A stretch of DNA of 64,000 bases from Erodium maritimum (lineage: Eukaryota > Streptophyta > Magnoliopsida > Geraniales > Geraniaceae), in NCBI GenBank assembly GCA_963921825.1, contig OY997594.1, forward strand, positions 67,627,675-67,691,674, read 5' to 3'. This document shows positions 20,005 through 31,826 of the stretch, piece by piece. The notes under the pieces are model-generated. The model was not told where the DNA came from. It was given only the letters and a program-made list of their open reading frames with translations, and did not search any database. The position numbers and the translations under genes were made by a program. How positions within the stretch are numbered: the stretch's first letter is position 1; each line of letters opens with the position of its first letter.

Positions 20005-23000
20005 TATTTGTCATTTGGCAAACACCGTATGAGGCATGGAGATGCAAAAAGTCATCTGTAATTCATTTAAAAGTTTTTGGTTGTATAGCGTATGCTTTGG
20101 TAAACCTTCGTTCCACTTGATAAGAAATCTGATAAATGCATCTTTATTGGTTATTGTCAATATTCCAAAGCATATCGTCAATATAATCCAATTACTGACA
20201 AAGTTATGATTAGCAGAAATGTCATGTTTAATGAAGAAGCCAATTGGGAGGAGATAGAAAAGAATGGAACAACTGATGATGTTTATGCAGTGGAGAATGA
20301 AAATGTTGCATATGCTCCTCCAACAAGTACTCCACCGAGTACATCTACATCTACTCTGTCAAGTACAGCTCCATCTACACCTGATGGAAGTAGCAACATG
20401 TCTCCATCTACTCCACATTCAAGTAGCAGTAGTGAAACACCACCAAGAAGGTTTAGAGAGTTACATGATATCTATAATTCCTGTAACTATGCTTTATATG
20501 TATCTGACCCATTTTATTATGAAGAAGCTACAAAAATACCATAGTGGAAAAATGCAATGAAGGAGGAGCTACCAGCCATTGAGAAGAACTCAACATGGGA
20601 GTTAGTTGATTCTCCCAAAGACAAGAACATTGTTCGGTTGAAGTGGGTGTTCCGAACAAAGTATCATGTTGATGGAAGCATTCAGAAGAGAAAGGCTCGG
20701 CTCGTAGCCAAAGGATACTCATAGTTGCAAGGTATTGATTTTGATGAGACTTATTCTCCGGTTGCTCGGTTTGAAACCGTAAGAGTGTTCTTGGCTTTAG
20801 CTGCTCGGTTGAAATTTCTTGTGTACCAATTTGATGTTAAATCTGCATTTATGAATGGTACGTTAGAGGAGGAAGTATATGTTTCACAACCAGAAGGGTT
20901 TATTGTTTGTGGCAGTGAAAACAAAGTCTACAGGTTTAGGAAAGCTTTGTACGAGTTAAAACAGGCCCCGCGTGCTTGGTACAGCAAGATTGACACTTTC
21001 TTTCGTGATAATGGGTTCTCCATAAGTGAGAATGAGCCTACCCTTTATCTGAAGCGGCAAAAAGATGGAGAATTTATGGTGGTATGTTTATATGTTGATG
21101 ATATGATTTATATGGGTTCTAGTCAATCATTAGTTGTTGAGTTTAAAAGGAGCATGATGAATGAGTTTGAAATGACTGATTTGCGTATGTTGCAATATTT
21201 TTTGGGGCTTGAAGTGAAGCAATCAGATGAAGGCATTTTTTTTTGCCAGAAAAAATATGCCTCTGATTTGTTGAAGAAATTTAATATGAGCAGTTGTGAT
21301 GTAGCAGTGACTCCTATGAATACCAATGAGAAGTTACAACGTGAAGATGGGACAGGGAATGCAGATGCAAGACACTTTCGAGCCATTATGGGTGGTTTGA
21401 ATTATCTTACACACACTCGACCTGATATCTGCTTTGCTGTTAGTGTGGTGTCAAGATATATGCATAGTCCATCCCAAAAACATCTTGGTGTAGCCAAGAG
21501 GATCTTGCGTTATGTAGCTGGAGTGACTAACTTTGGTCTTTGGTATTATAAGGTGTCAATGTGCAGGTTGTTCGGGTTTACTAACGGTGATTGGGCAAGA
21601 TAATTGGATGACAGAAAAAGCACTTCAGACAATTGCTTTAGCTTTGGTTCTGGAATGGTAACATGGAGCTCAAAGAAACAAGAGACAGTGGTTTGTCATC
21701 ATGCGAAGCTGAGTACACCACTGCATCTACAACATCGAAACAAGTTATGTGGTTGCAGAAGCTTTTAGCTGATTTCAACTTTGAGCAAATCGGAGCAACA
21801 GAAGTATATTGTGACAACATATCAACAATAGCTATCAAAAGGAATCCTTGCTTTCATGGGAGAACAAAACACATAGACATTCAACATCACTTTATACGAC
21901 ATCTTGTGGATGATGAGAAGATCAAGTTAATTTTCTGCGGCACGAATGAACAAGTGGCTGATATTCTCACGAAATCTCTTCCGCCGGCTAAGCATCAATT
22001 CTTCATAACAACATTGGGAGTGTGTGACTTTGAATCAAGGGGGAGTGTGTTAGTCTTAGTGCCCGTAGTTCAATCCTAAATGTCCAAATGTATATATCAT
22101 CGTTAGCAATAAAATTAAAGCGGCTATATATTACTTATGTGTTGGAGTAATATATCGATGTGTGCTCTGATCTATGCCCACCATGCGAATAGTTACATAG
22201 ATCGAGATAGATCACACTCGATGGGTCCCTAGTCAACAAAGCTTCACTAGAAGCGACTAGTATGAAAGATGACTCTTTATGGCTTACGTTATGTTAGTCA
22301 TTGGAATGGGATTCCGGAGTCTGATCATAGATATCATGTGGGACATGATATTGGACGACCCGCCCTGAATATGTGCCATAGATTAAGTCATGAACATATT
22401 CAGTGTCGTAGCTTATCATGTATCCTTAGACCAAGGAGTCTTTGTGATCGCTATGTAGTCAACAACTGAGTTTGACCTGATCCTAACGTTGTCCGTAACA
22501 GGGCTTCCATAACGGCCAGGATTGGCTTGGGGACGAGCTACATAAGTGACACGAAAGACGGCTAAGGGATTTATCCCTCATACTAAGGTATGGGAAAGAT
22601 ATCGGTTCTCGGCCGCTTGATCGAGAGTGACTGAAAGAATAGCATGGTCATGCACATGATACTGGGTATCATATCTTCAGTCATCTCACATATCAAGGAA
22701 CGGTGATTGAGAATAATAAGGATGACGGCTTTATGCCTTATCTCAATCAGGATATCGGAGATAAAAGGATAATGATGGGGACGACGGAAAGGTTAGAATC
22801 GACATGGTCGATTCGTTATGCAGTGTCAGGCAATACTAAAGCCTCGTTAGTTGTCAATTAAATAGGATCAAGTAAAATGAGATTTTACGTTGATCTATTG
22901 ACATGCATAAACCTAAGGGTCACAACGGAGGATGAAACTCATTGACACATTTATGGAGAATGGCCAAAAGGGAGTTGTCTCGGGACATGACCAAAACTGG

Positions 23001-23735
23001 GTTTTGGGTCATGTGCCCGTAAGTGAATAGGACTTTACGGATCGAGACAAGGCTTGGAGTCTTGGGATTGATCGTGTCGGATAATGTTGGACATTTCCAG
23101 TATGGAAGGCTTGGAGGCGATGAGCGAATCACGGGACCTCGTTGGAAATGGCCACGGGCCATGTTCCAAGAGGCCCATGAAAGGCCCATGCAACCAAGGC
23201 CCATGGAACTAATTAATCAAGTCTTGATTAATTAGTAATAAGTAAGGAAGACAAGGATTAAGGTGTTGGTGATTCACCACCTAACCCAATCTTGTCTAGC
23301 CATACTTTGTCCTATTTACACCTTACTTGACACCATACTTGTCCCATGCCTTTAGTTGGACAAGTATGGGTTTTATTATGTTTAAGTCATATTTTTTCAA
23401 CATAACAAACACAAGACAAGAATAGGAAACACAACTTCTCTCTCCCTTCCCTTGCAATTTCGGGTTTGGCAAGCTCCCACCTCCATTTTTGTGTTCTTGA
23501 GTCCTCAAAGAGAAGAACTACGTGGCTTTGATTCCCATGTGGATTTGTAGGCGTCTTGGAGACTCAAGCCAATCATTCGTTAACCGGTGTTCTTGTTTTG
23601 GTAAGAACTAGTGCTGAATTTTTCTCTTGTGAATCCATTCTTTGTTAGTTGTTTCATGGTTTTAATCGTCTCTTGGTTTTCATTGATTTTCCGCTGCGAG
23701 TTGGTTCATCTCCAACCCTACCTCGAGACCCAACA
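20005..23735 (+). mobile_element. Partial Ty1/Copia retrotransposon with 3' LTR
   Basis: From the left: the end of integrase (residues like HLKVFGCIAYALV and KAYRQYNPI), a Ser/Thr/Pro-rich linker, reverse transcriptase (with YVDDMIYMG), RNase H (DILTKSLPPAKH), a polypurine tract (AAGGGGGAG, 22038-22046) and a long 3' LTR. No 5' LTR, primer-binding site, gag or protease is present. It is broken, with several breaks in the coding part, and is older than the Copia at 12052-15363. Sequence style and the long LTR suggest the Tork-like side of Copia; this is inference. Confidence 0.85.
22048..23735 (+). repeat. 3' LTR of the partial Copia element, about 1.7 kb
   Basis: It starts TGTTAGTCTTAGTGCC right after the polypurine tract and ends near ...CGAGACCCAACA after TTTTCCGCTGCG, a common 3' end of plant Copia LTRs. 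The right boundary is uncertain by some bases because there is no second LTR to compare. Confidence 0.65.
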
Positions 23736-24050
23736 GAGTGTTGGTTGATCCAAATGAGAGTGGGGTTAGCAAGTGATCTAAAACAGAGAGTGGGTAGTTA
23801 GTTGGTTATTATCAAAGAATGGGTAGCGGTGGTCATGGCTTCGTGTATACTGAAAGTCATGACTTCTAATATTTATGCATTAATTATATGAGTGGGTAGA
23901 AGATCTATTTTAAGAGTTTAGTAGTTATTTCTATTTCATACTTAAATGTTGTAATCGTGATTCAATTCTAATCAAGCATTCTCAGACTCTCTTGTTGTTT
24001 TCTACTTCTTCTTTGTTTTTCTTTCCTCTTCTACATCTTCCTTGTCCACA
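23736..24050. other. Spacer after the LTR
   Basis: No ORF. A repeated GAGAGTGGG/AGAGTGGGTAG motif occurs at 23755-23900. Nothing else identified. Confidence 0.35.
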
Positions 24051-24057
24051 AAATGGG

Positions 24058-24197
24058 AAGGTTGTCCATGGTGGGTTTGCGCCTTCAACGAAACTTTCGA
24101 GATGAGTATTGTTTCAAGTGGGTGTGAAAACCCACCATGGACAACCTCATCTCTACCTATTCTTTTCACACCCACTTGAAACAATACTCATCTCTAT
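24058..24197. repeat. Interleaved inverted repeats (A-B-A'-B')
   Basis: Arm A (24059-24078, GTTGTCCATGGTGGGTTT) pairs with A' (24129-24147); arm B (24102-24135, GAGATGAGTATTGTTTCAAG) pairs with B' (24163-24197). The arms alternate rather than nest, so one strand could form a pseudoknot-like or two alternative hairpins. It is followed by coding-looking sequence. Probably a local inverted duplication of the same 5' gene segment. Confidence 0.7.
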
Positions 24198-24480
24198 CTC
24201 TCTATAACACCTTCCTCTCTTCACAACGAGTTCAACGACTCTGCTTCTCCACCGCGACAACGTTTCCACATGCGGAGAAGGGCCTAACTCAGGCAACGAT
24301 TTGAGCCTCTACGAGCAGTTCTCGTCTCTTTTCAGATCAGAGGTCCTGACCTCGCTCTCGCTCTTTTACAGACCATTGTTTCTCAGTCAGGCAGGTTTGA
24401 GAATACTATATGGTATGCTTCTTGTATTTCGGTCCCAAAATATTGTGCCTGTGCGTCAAGTTCTTGTTATTGGTCTAGAT
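24150..24480 (+). pseudogene. Possible host-gene fragment, unrecognised
   Basis: A plus-strand reading beginning in the inverted repeats gives HLKQYSSLSLYNTFLSSQ and then, after a frame change, GPDLALALLQTIVSQSGRF and a stop at about 24480. The composition is protein-like (Ser/Leu-rich, plausible organelle-targeting start), but I do not recognise the family. A downstream ORF from 24301 reads another frame of the same DNA. It may be a broken 5' exon. Confidence 0.25.
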
Positions 24481-24569
24481 AGTGCGGGACCAGGTCTCAG
24501 AACTGAGGGTTTATGTGTGAAAGTGGTGAATTGGGGGATTGTCTTAGGGTTTTGGAGTTACAAGTGAAG

Positions 24570-25692
24570 TGGTTGGTAGATGATGGGTTAGTGATTCTGA
24601 TACGGACTAGCCGACATGTGCTCTAGATATGAGACGTGCATGAGTTCTTGTGCTCTGGTTCAACTCGTAGTCAACGACGGTAAGGTTGGAGAGATTGAGC
24701 GCGAGGGTTTGAAAGTGCTCAGTCGATCTGTTGAGGATTTGGTATAGTCGTGGTGGTGGAGGCCATGGTTGTTTGTCGGTTTGGTGTATGGTGTGCAACG
24801 AGGATGACGCGTGAAACGGGTGTAGTTCATTTTTAAATTTTTTTAATTTAATTATATGCGAAAAATGAAAACAACATTAAATAATAATTAATTTAGTTTT
24901 CTAAATGTTAATTTTTTTCCTATTTTCTAAATTAAAATATTATCTAAATAAAATAATTTTAAAAAAATTGAATAAAAGGATGAAGTAAATTAAAAACAAA
25001 ATTAATATTAAAAATTAATGAAAAATAATATACATTAAAATAAAAAGATTAAAAATTAATATAAAAATAATTAAAAAATAAAAGATAAAAGATTTTGAAA
25101 AGATAAAATATCACAGTATGCTTTTTTTTTACATTTTAAGAATTAATGAAATAAAAATATTAAAATATTTTTTAAAATATTTTTAATATATATATATGTT
25201 TTTATATCTTTTTAAAATTGAAATCTTAATTTTATATATTTTTAAAATTAAAATATTATTTTTAATAACAAAATACGATTTTTATGGTAAAATTTGAAAT
25301 TTGAAGGTAAATGAAAGACAATTTTGATATTTTACGATTTTCATAGATTTGAAGAATCAATAACATGGTTTCGAAAATTTAATTGTTAATGAGAGGTATT
25401 TTGAATTTTTTTTTTACATTTTTTGGATGAAAAAGTAACATAAAAATAACTGTGAGTACTGAATTAAAAATAAAACTTTTAAGGTACTAAAAACAGAAAG
25501 ATAAAACAGTCTATAATATTGTACTAAAAGTAAAACTTTTTCAAGGTTTTATAATAAATTTTTCTCAAACTACAAAGGGTTAACTTGATTTGTTAGTGGA
25601 GAATGAAGCATAAAAAACAATGTTTCCAACTATTTCTTTCATGATCATGCGAGCTAATACATAGCTTACTCATACATGAAAAACATTATGGG
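24570..25692. other. AT-rich intergenic DNA
   Basis: Extremely A/T-rich between about 24830 and 25560, with many AAATTAAAAAT-like words. No gene, no clear terminal repeats. The last 100 bases are the 3' flank of the minus-strand peptide gene. Confidence 0.5.
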
Positions 25693-26230
25693 TCATATAC
25701 TGTCTGGTGCTAAACAGCAACACGTGAATTCATCTTCACAATGGGCATTGCTGACCTTAAAACCAAGCTCTTTGATGCAGTCATTAATACACTTAACCAT
25801 GTTGCAATCTTCCATTATCGGAGCATAGTACCGGCATGCACCATATCCCAACCCCAACGCTCTACCTGTTAAAAAAATTGGTATATGTTATGAGAAAACG
25901 TTTAATTAATATATATTTTTCATTTAGAAATAATGATAATAATATAGATAAGAAATAGACCGACAGATCTTGTTCATTCTCAAACATGATTAGTATATAG
26001 ATAAACACCCTATTGAAGATATGCGCAACCCTAATACAATTCGTTTGACAAATGATAAAACCATATGAGACATCTGAACTAAAAAAAATTAAAAAAATAA
26101 CAAATAAATCAACTAACATTGAACTTTCGAGTCGATATACAAAATAGGAAGAAAAAAATACATTACCCGGCGAGAAAATAAAAAGCAACCCAATTACAAT
26201 TGCTATGGGAATGAAGATGGAGTTCTTCAT
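25693..26230 (-). CDS. Defensin-like secreted cysteine-rich peptide, two exons
   Basis: Exon 1 is 26167-26230 and exon 2 is 25693-25865, with a 301-bp GT-AG intron (25866-26166), giving 78 residues ending at TGA 25693-25695. Residues 1-21 (MKNSIFIPIAIVIGLLFIFS) form a signal peptide. The mature part has eight cysteines at 32, 42, 47, 51, 64, 70, 71 and 72, including CxxxC (CINDC) and CxC, the CS-alpha-beta signature. The intron just after the signal peptide is typical of plant defensin-like genes. TATAAAAA lies 62-70 bp upstream of the ATG. Roles in the family include defence and pollen-pistil signalling; the role here is unknown. Confidence 0.75.
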
Positions 26231-26292
26231 GATATGTCAAATAGAGGTATTCAGAGTAAGAAATTGTAATGAATATATATGCTCTTGCAGGG

Positions 26293-26300
26293 TTTTTATA
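26293..26300 (-). promoter_or_regulatory. TATA box of the cysteine-rich peptide gene
   Basis: The minus strand reads CCTATAAAAACCC about 65 bp before the start codon. A MITE ends only about 26 bp further upstream. Confidence 0.6.
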
Positions 26301-26325
26301 GGCTCCAGTCCATTGTTGAACTAAG

Positions 26326-26729
26326 AGATAATTTCATCTCCTTACCCTAAATCTTTTATATTTCATTTAGAGTACCCTAAACTTTCATTAATTCATTTAG
26401 AGTACTCTAAATGTTTTTTGTGTCACCTCAGTAACCTAAACTTTCATTAATTTCATTTAGTACCCACCGTTAACTTTCCATCTGATTTTCCATTCAAAAC
26501 AGGTTAAATAACCATAATACTCATTACTAACAACCAAATTTAGGGTAAAGTTAATGGCGGGTACTAAAATGAAATTAATAAAAGTTTAGGCTATTAAGGT
26601 GACACAAAAAAGATTTAGGGTACTCTAAATCAATTAATGAAAGTTTAGGGTACTAAGGTGACACAAAAAAAGATTTAAGGTACTCTAAATGAAAAATAAA
26701 AGATTTAAAGTACTGAGGTGAAATTATCC
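26326..26729. mobile_element. MITE with long inverted repeats, in the peptide gene promoter
   Basis: The left arm GATAATTTCATCTCCTTACC matches the reverse complement of the right arm GGATAATTTCACCTCAGTAC; the arms run on through repeated TTTAGAGTACCCTAAACTTTC and GTGTCACCTCAGTA blocks, so most of the 404 bp folds back on itself. TIR style matches the MITEs at 1824 and 53166 (ATTTCATCTCACTACC), pointing to a related MULE-type group. No clean target duplication is visible. Confidence 0.7.
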
Positions 26730-27060
26730 ATTGAAATAATTAAGCATTTTCCTGCCATGTGATTTTTCTTTTTGTGGATGGATAATTAATCCAGTGAATA
26801 AAATCTTGATACACTTCTAATTCTATTTGCTGATAATGAATTTGACATTTTCCTTTGATTCTGATCAGTGTTTTTAGCAAGTAATTGATATTTTCATTAC
26901 TGTTATACCTTAAATTGTATTTTCCTCCAATAAATATCAAATAATAAGGATCTGTTAATGAACCTTAAAATTGAAATACATTGAATTTAAGACAAAGTCT
27001 GAAACTCGTAAGTTCCTGACGCAAACTCTATAGCTAGAATATCCAGTTAATCCAAAAAAA
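26730..27060. other. AT-rich spacer
   Basis: Nothing identified; the minus-strand frame at 26740-26940 has no family features. Confidence 0.4.
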
Positions 27061-28060
27061 TTAGTGGGAGGAGATCCTCATAGTGGTGGCGGTTTGGCTA
27101 TAGTTCACGATGTTAATTTCCTGACTCGATCTGAAAATGCCCGGGATATCTGATATAGGACGTTTGAGGAGATAACGGGCATTCATGGAGAACACCATAA
27201 AAAGGGGAAACCAGAATGTCGGGTTTGCACCGATCTTGGCAGGACGAGGTGTGCGCCCCACACACACCTCAAGGGTGTTAGAGTCTCGACCCAGCGGATA
27301 AGGTTGGGGCACCGAGTTTTCACTAGTTGTTGCCGACAGGAACAACTGTTGATTCCACTTTCCTTGACTTTGAGCGGGGTGTCAGGGTCCCGACCCAACG
27401 GATGGGGATGAAGCGCCTTTACACGGATTCTTCAAATGATCTGGTGCACCATAGTCCTATCGACATGACCTGGGTTGGGCCTCCAATGGTAGAGATGTAG
27501 TAAACAAGTATGTGGCGGAGGCGGCGCAAGAGGCAAAATCAGCGACTCTTGTGGTAAAGTAGTTGATGGCGACGGTGGCTCTGGTGGCAGAGGAAGCGAG
27601 GACGGTGGAGGATCTAGTGAAAGAGGAGGATGTAGCAGTGACTCTGGTGGAAGAGGAGGTGGCGGTGACAATAGAGGAGAAGGTGCTGCTGCTAGGTTGT
27701 GAGCGATGGTGGAGGAGGACGACAGGCACGCAGAGGCGAGGGCGCTGGTGGTGTTGGAGGCGACGACATTGGGGGTGGTTGTGGGGAAGCATAGAAGGCT
27801 GAGGGTAGGGCTTCTTCTTCCTAGAACGCACAGGTTTTATAAATCCCCGTGTTGGGGTCGGAGGCATGATGCGAGGCGTCTCGGGTAGTGGGACGGCATG
27901 GAAGATGATAGCAAGATTTGAGTGGGTCAACATGAGGGTTGGTGTAGGCGTGATGGTATCTGAAGGGGTGAGGGTAGTGGGAGACAACTAGGAGGGTGAA
28001 GCTCGAAGGCAGCGCAGAGCAAAAAGATGGGATGGGGAGTGAAACGGTGGTGGGCAACGT
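27061..28060 (-). mobile_element. Proline-rich LINE-derived element, partial (family C)
   Basis: On the minus strand, GC-rich broken frames include MPPTPTRGFIKPVRSRKKK, a Pro/Ser-rich tract (27432-27671) and a core at 27061-27345 with RTPRPAKIG and SDIPGIFR. The same order of parts is found on the plus strand at 62737-63939, and the core also at 40640-41040. No RT or endonuclease. The MPPxP...KPxRxxKK start resembles the ORF1-like frame at 48480-49795, so family C is probably a deleted LINE derivative. No A-tail or target duplication is visible in this copy. Confidence 0.6.
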
Positions 28061-29405
28061 GTAGTGGAGAAAAAGAGAAAAAAGAAAACTATAAAGGCCA
28101 TTTTTTAAAAAAAAAACTTATATGAATATGCTAAATTATATTATTAAATTAAAGTGATAATAGTAGAAACTTGAGGTGAATTATGCGCGTTTTGCAAAAA
28201 TTAACGGTGAGTGGAAGGTAGGGGTGAGAAGGTTAGTTGGGGTGACGGTATCACTATTGGATGAAGAGATGACACGGTGGGATTGGAAGGAGTGTGATGG
28301 CTCTCGAGGGCCCTAATTCTTAGAGAGAATACTAGTCTCTTAGACTCTGATTTTCCACTACTCACAAGTCTTAGGTTTACCTTTTTGTTTGTATTTTTTC
28401 ATTAGGTTCTTGAACAAAAAAAAATCGATTGTCCAAAAACCGTGGATTTTTTAAAGATGAAAATCGATTTTTTTCCAAATATATTATAATAAATTGCCTC
28501 TTCCCCCTCAACGTGGTTGAATAGCAACGTCGCTCCTCGAGGGCCATCAATGACAAACATCTTCGCTAGGTAACACCATCCCCACATCAACATGACTAGA
28601 CCCCATCCCATCAGCGAAAGACATGCCCCTTGTAGACGCGGAGGCGTTAACAACCAGTGGATCAGTAGTTGTGCACCGGAGCAATAGTCTTGCCAAGGAC
28701 TACCACGAGACCGTACTGCCGCTTTGAGCTGCCCTCTCGGGTTCGACTATGATGGAGAATATCTAGGGCCACTTCAGAACATTCTCATTAGAGGAAGATA
28801 AAGACGGCGAGGACGCTGGTGAAGGGGGAGATTGTTTCCTACATGCAAGGGCTGCTAAACAACTCCGCTAGGAGCCATGAGTTGTCCCCAAGGCGAGGTA
28901 GTAGGTGTTTGGTGGCCTACTACCCCATGACTCGGGACCAGGCCCTACTGGCCTTTCCTAGAGGAGCAAGGGAACACCCCTTTTTATTTTCGGTTTGGTT
29001 TGTTTTTGAATTCTTATCTTAAACTCATGTTGTTTAGTTGGTAGGATGTTGAATTTATGTTGGACGTTTTTTACGACTCCAATAACATTGAAAAGCCTAT
29101 AAAAATCCCGAACACATTCTGAAACCTAAAGTTCGCGAATCAGACTATATTACTATTGATTGACCCAGTTAATATAAATCATTTTTCGCAATTTTTTTTT
29201 TATAAAAAAAGGCTAGTGAGTAGTGACACACTCTGAATCCGGTTGGTCAATGAAACCCACAGCAAGTGAAACGCGGCCGTTTCTCACCGAAAGAGAAACT
29301 CAACTAACTATCCCGAAATGGTTAAAAATGAAAACGACTCAATTTAGGGTTCCAAAATAATTTGCCCCAAATTTTCAAGCTCTCATCTCTCTCGCCACTC
29401 CTCCC
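28061..29405. other. Intergenic region and 5' flank of adenylate kinase
   Basis: 28250-28340 and 28500-29000 are GC-rich with short retroelement-like frames I cannot classify. 29010-29405 is AT-rich, then CT-rich just before the ATG (CTCTCATCTCTCTCGCCACTCC), typical of a plant 5' leader. Confidence 0.4.
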
Positions 29406-31526
29406 ATGGCGGCCATTACCCGCCTAACACGATCCACCTCTTCCTTCAGGAGATTCTTCTCCTCCTCCGCCGTCGCATCCAATCCTTCTTTCTTCTCCGC
29501 CAAGCCTCAACTCGAGCGCGTAGATCCCAAGGATCGTAACGTGCAATGGGTATTTCTGGGCTGTCCCGGCGTCGGCAAGGGCACTTATGCTAGCCGCCTG
29601 TCTACCCTCCTAGGTGTCCCTCACATCGCCACTGGAGATCTCGTCCGAGAGGAACTCGCCTCCTCCGGTCCCTTATCTCAAGATGTACGCGATTCAGGGT
29701 AGCTATTGCTATGATTGATTGATTTGTTTTCCTCGCTTTCGTGAAATTTGATAGATCTGTGATGAATGCACCTTGGATGGCAAAAATCATAAAAATTGAT
29801 TACATGCTGATGATATTGTATTTATGATGTTTTTTGGTTTATTTGCATGTCAAAGTTTCTATCTTTCGATAATATTGAAGCTGTTTTATCCAAAAAAAAA
29901 AATAGTTTTCATTTGCTAGATGTCAAAAATAAAGGTATGAAATTAGCTTCCTGGTGTAGCCTATTGTGATCTGGCGCATGGTATTATGTATTACTAATTA
30001 TCATTATCCATATGTTAATACATAAAACTCATAGATTGCTCATGTTATCTCATATGGGGGCATATTTACCAATGGTTTTTGAGTTTCAAAATGCCCCATC
30101 AATAATTTTTGAGGTGCCACCTCAGCATCACCACCCTTTGAAAATTGTGCTCTCTGGTGGTTGGACTAAATTTGAGTCTCAAATCTCACATCATCGATTA
30201 CTTGTGTCAATCTAAAATTTTGGTTAGAAAAGAATTGGACTTGACCCCCAACCATTAGCTATACTGGCCAAGCCAAAGGTTGGGTCTGTTCTAGTGGTGT
30301 CTTTCAAGTCCCAACAATATTACCAAGGGATTGGAGGTCACCACTGTGTACGCTCTCAAATATTAAGCTATGAATCTCACCCTTACAAAATTAACATTTC
30401 ATGTCACTCATTTTAGCATGCTCTTTTGATGCAGCTTTCTAGGATGGTAAATCAAGGCATGTTGCTTTCAGATGATATCATAATTAACTTGTTATCAAAG
30501 AGATTAGAGGCCGGATATGCCAAAGGTGAATCTGGGTTTCTTCTTGATGGCTTTCCTCGCACAATAAATCAAGCGGTGAGAATTTTTCCTTGTCCAAAGA
30601 ATAGGTTTTGTTATTTTACTTGACATGTTAATTATCTCGCCTCATATGTTGAGATAGGGCTTGCTCTTATATGAAAATGTGTAGAAACTGCTTAAATCCT
30701 TACATGTTTCTTTTTTCAGGAAATATTGGGTGGAGTGACTGACATTGACCTGGTAGTTAATCTGAAGCTTCCAGAAGATGTATTGATTGAGAAATGCCTT
30801 GGAAGAAGAACTTGCAATGAGTGTGGGAAAGGCTTCAATGTGGCCTCCATCAATGTCAAGGGTGAGAACGGAAGCCCTGGAATTAGCATGGCACCACTTC
30901 TCCCCCCTGCACATTGTATGTCAAAGCTTATCACTCGCGCAGATGATACCGAAGAAGTTGTGAAAGAGCGACTTCGTATTTACAATGATAAGGTATTATT
31001 CGGTTCCTTAATTACATAAGTTGTTGGCTTGGTGTCTAGATATCCCATGCAAGTGACATTATGGCTTCCTACTTTTCATTCCCATGGACTGTTTTTAAGA
31101 TAGTAGACACATAATGGTGGCTTCCTTGTGATGATGCTTTGTTGAATTGACTTTTTAGTCATCCTTTTGGTAGGAAAATAAGATTTTAGCCATCCAAAGT
31201 ATCACATGATCTCAGCTCAGCCCTGCCTTTATTATCCTCATCGCTCTATTTATTGAAAGTTGTCTCGGTATCCTAATAAATGCATATTCTTATACTTCCA
31301 GAATTTTCTGAATTTTATTCCACGTTTACTTTTCTGTAATTGTTTTATATGTATTCTTTACACTACCGTGCCTCACTCACAGAGTCAACCATTGGAGGAA
31401 TATTACCGCAGCCAAGGAAAACTCTTGGAATTCGTTCTGCCAGGAGGGATTCCAGAGTCATGGCCTAAGTTGTTGGAAGCTCTTGATCTTGATGATTACG
31501 AGGAGAAACAGTCTGCTGTAGCATAG
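29406..31526 (+). CDS. ADK1: Adenylate kinase, organellar type (four exons)
   Basis: Exons 29406-29684, 30435-30575, 30720-30992 and 31383-31526 join in phase 0 with GT-AG introns to give 278 residues. It catalyses ATP + AMP = 2 ADP. An Arg/Ser-rich, acid-poor first 35 residues are a transit peptide (chloroplast or mitochondrion). The P-loop GCPGVGKGT is at 52-60, followed by ATGDLVREE (AMP site), LLDGFPRT at about 129-136 and a long lid starting [12 protein letters not shown] at about 168, with a zinc-type CxxC. The sequence closely follows Arabidopsis At2g37250, including the C-terminal [14 protein letters not shown]. All key residues are present, so it looks functional. Confidence 0.93.
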
Positions 31527-31826
31527 AGTTTATAAGAGTACTTGCTCTATAAAGGGTGAGTTCGTAATTATTTGCATGCGTAATGGACATGCGTAGAAAT
31601 TTTGCATTAAGAAAATTATTATTCGTTTTCTTTGTGGAATAATAACCTTTTGTATCTGCCCTGCCATTAACTTATTATGGTGTCCTAGTTGGGCTGTTAG
31701 GTTCTTGGTTCTGAAGAGGCTTCTCTGTATTCTAATTGTTGAGGAAGAGTGAACATGAATATTGAGTGTTGGTTACTTGTAGGCAATAAGCTTCCCAAAT
31801 AGAGGCTAATTATTTGAAGTTTGAAT

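Noticed and set aside
25862-26230. 122-codon minus frame as a single-exon membrane protein
   Set aside because: Only the first 21 codons are coding. The rest is the intron of the cysteine-rich peptide gene, as splice sites and downstream cysteines show.
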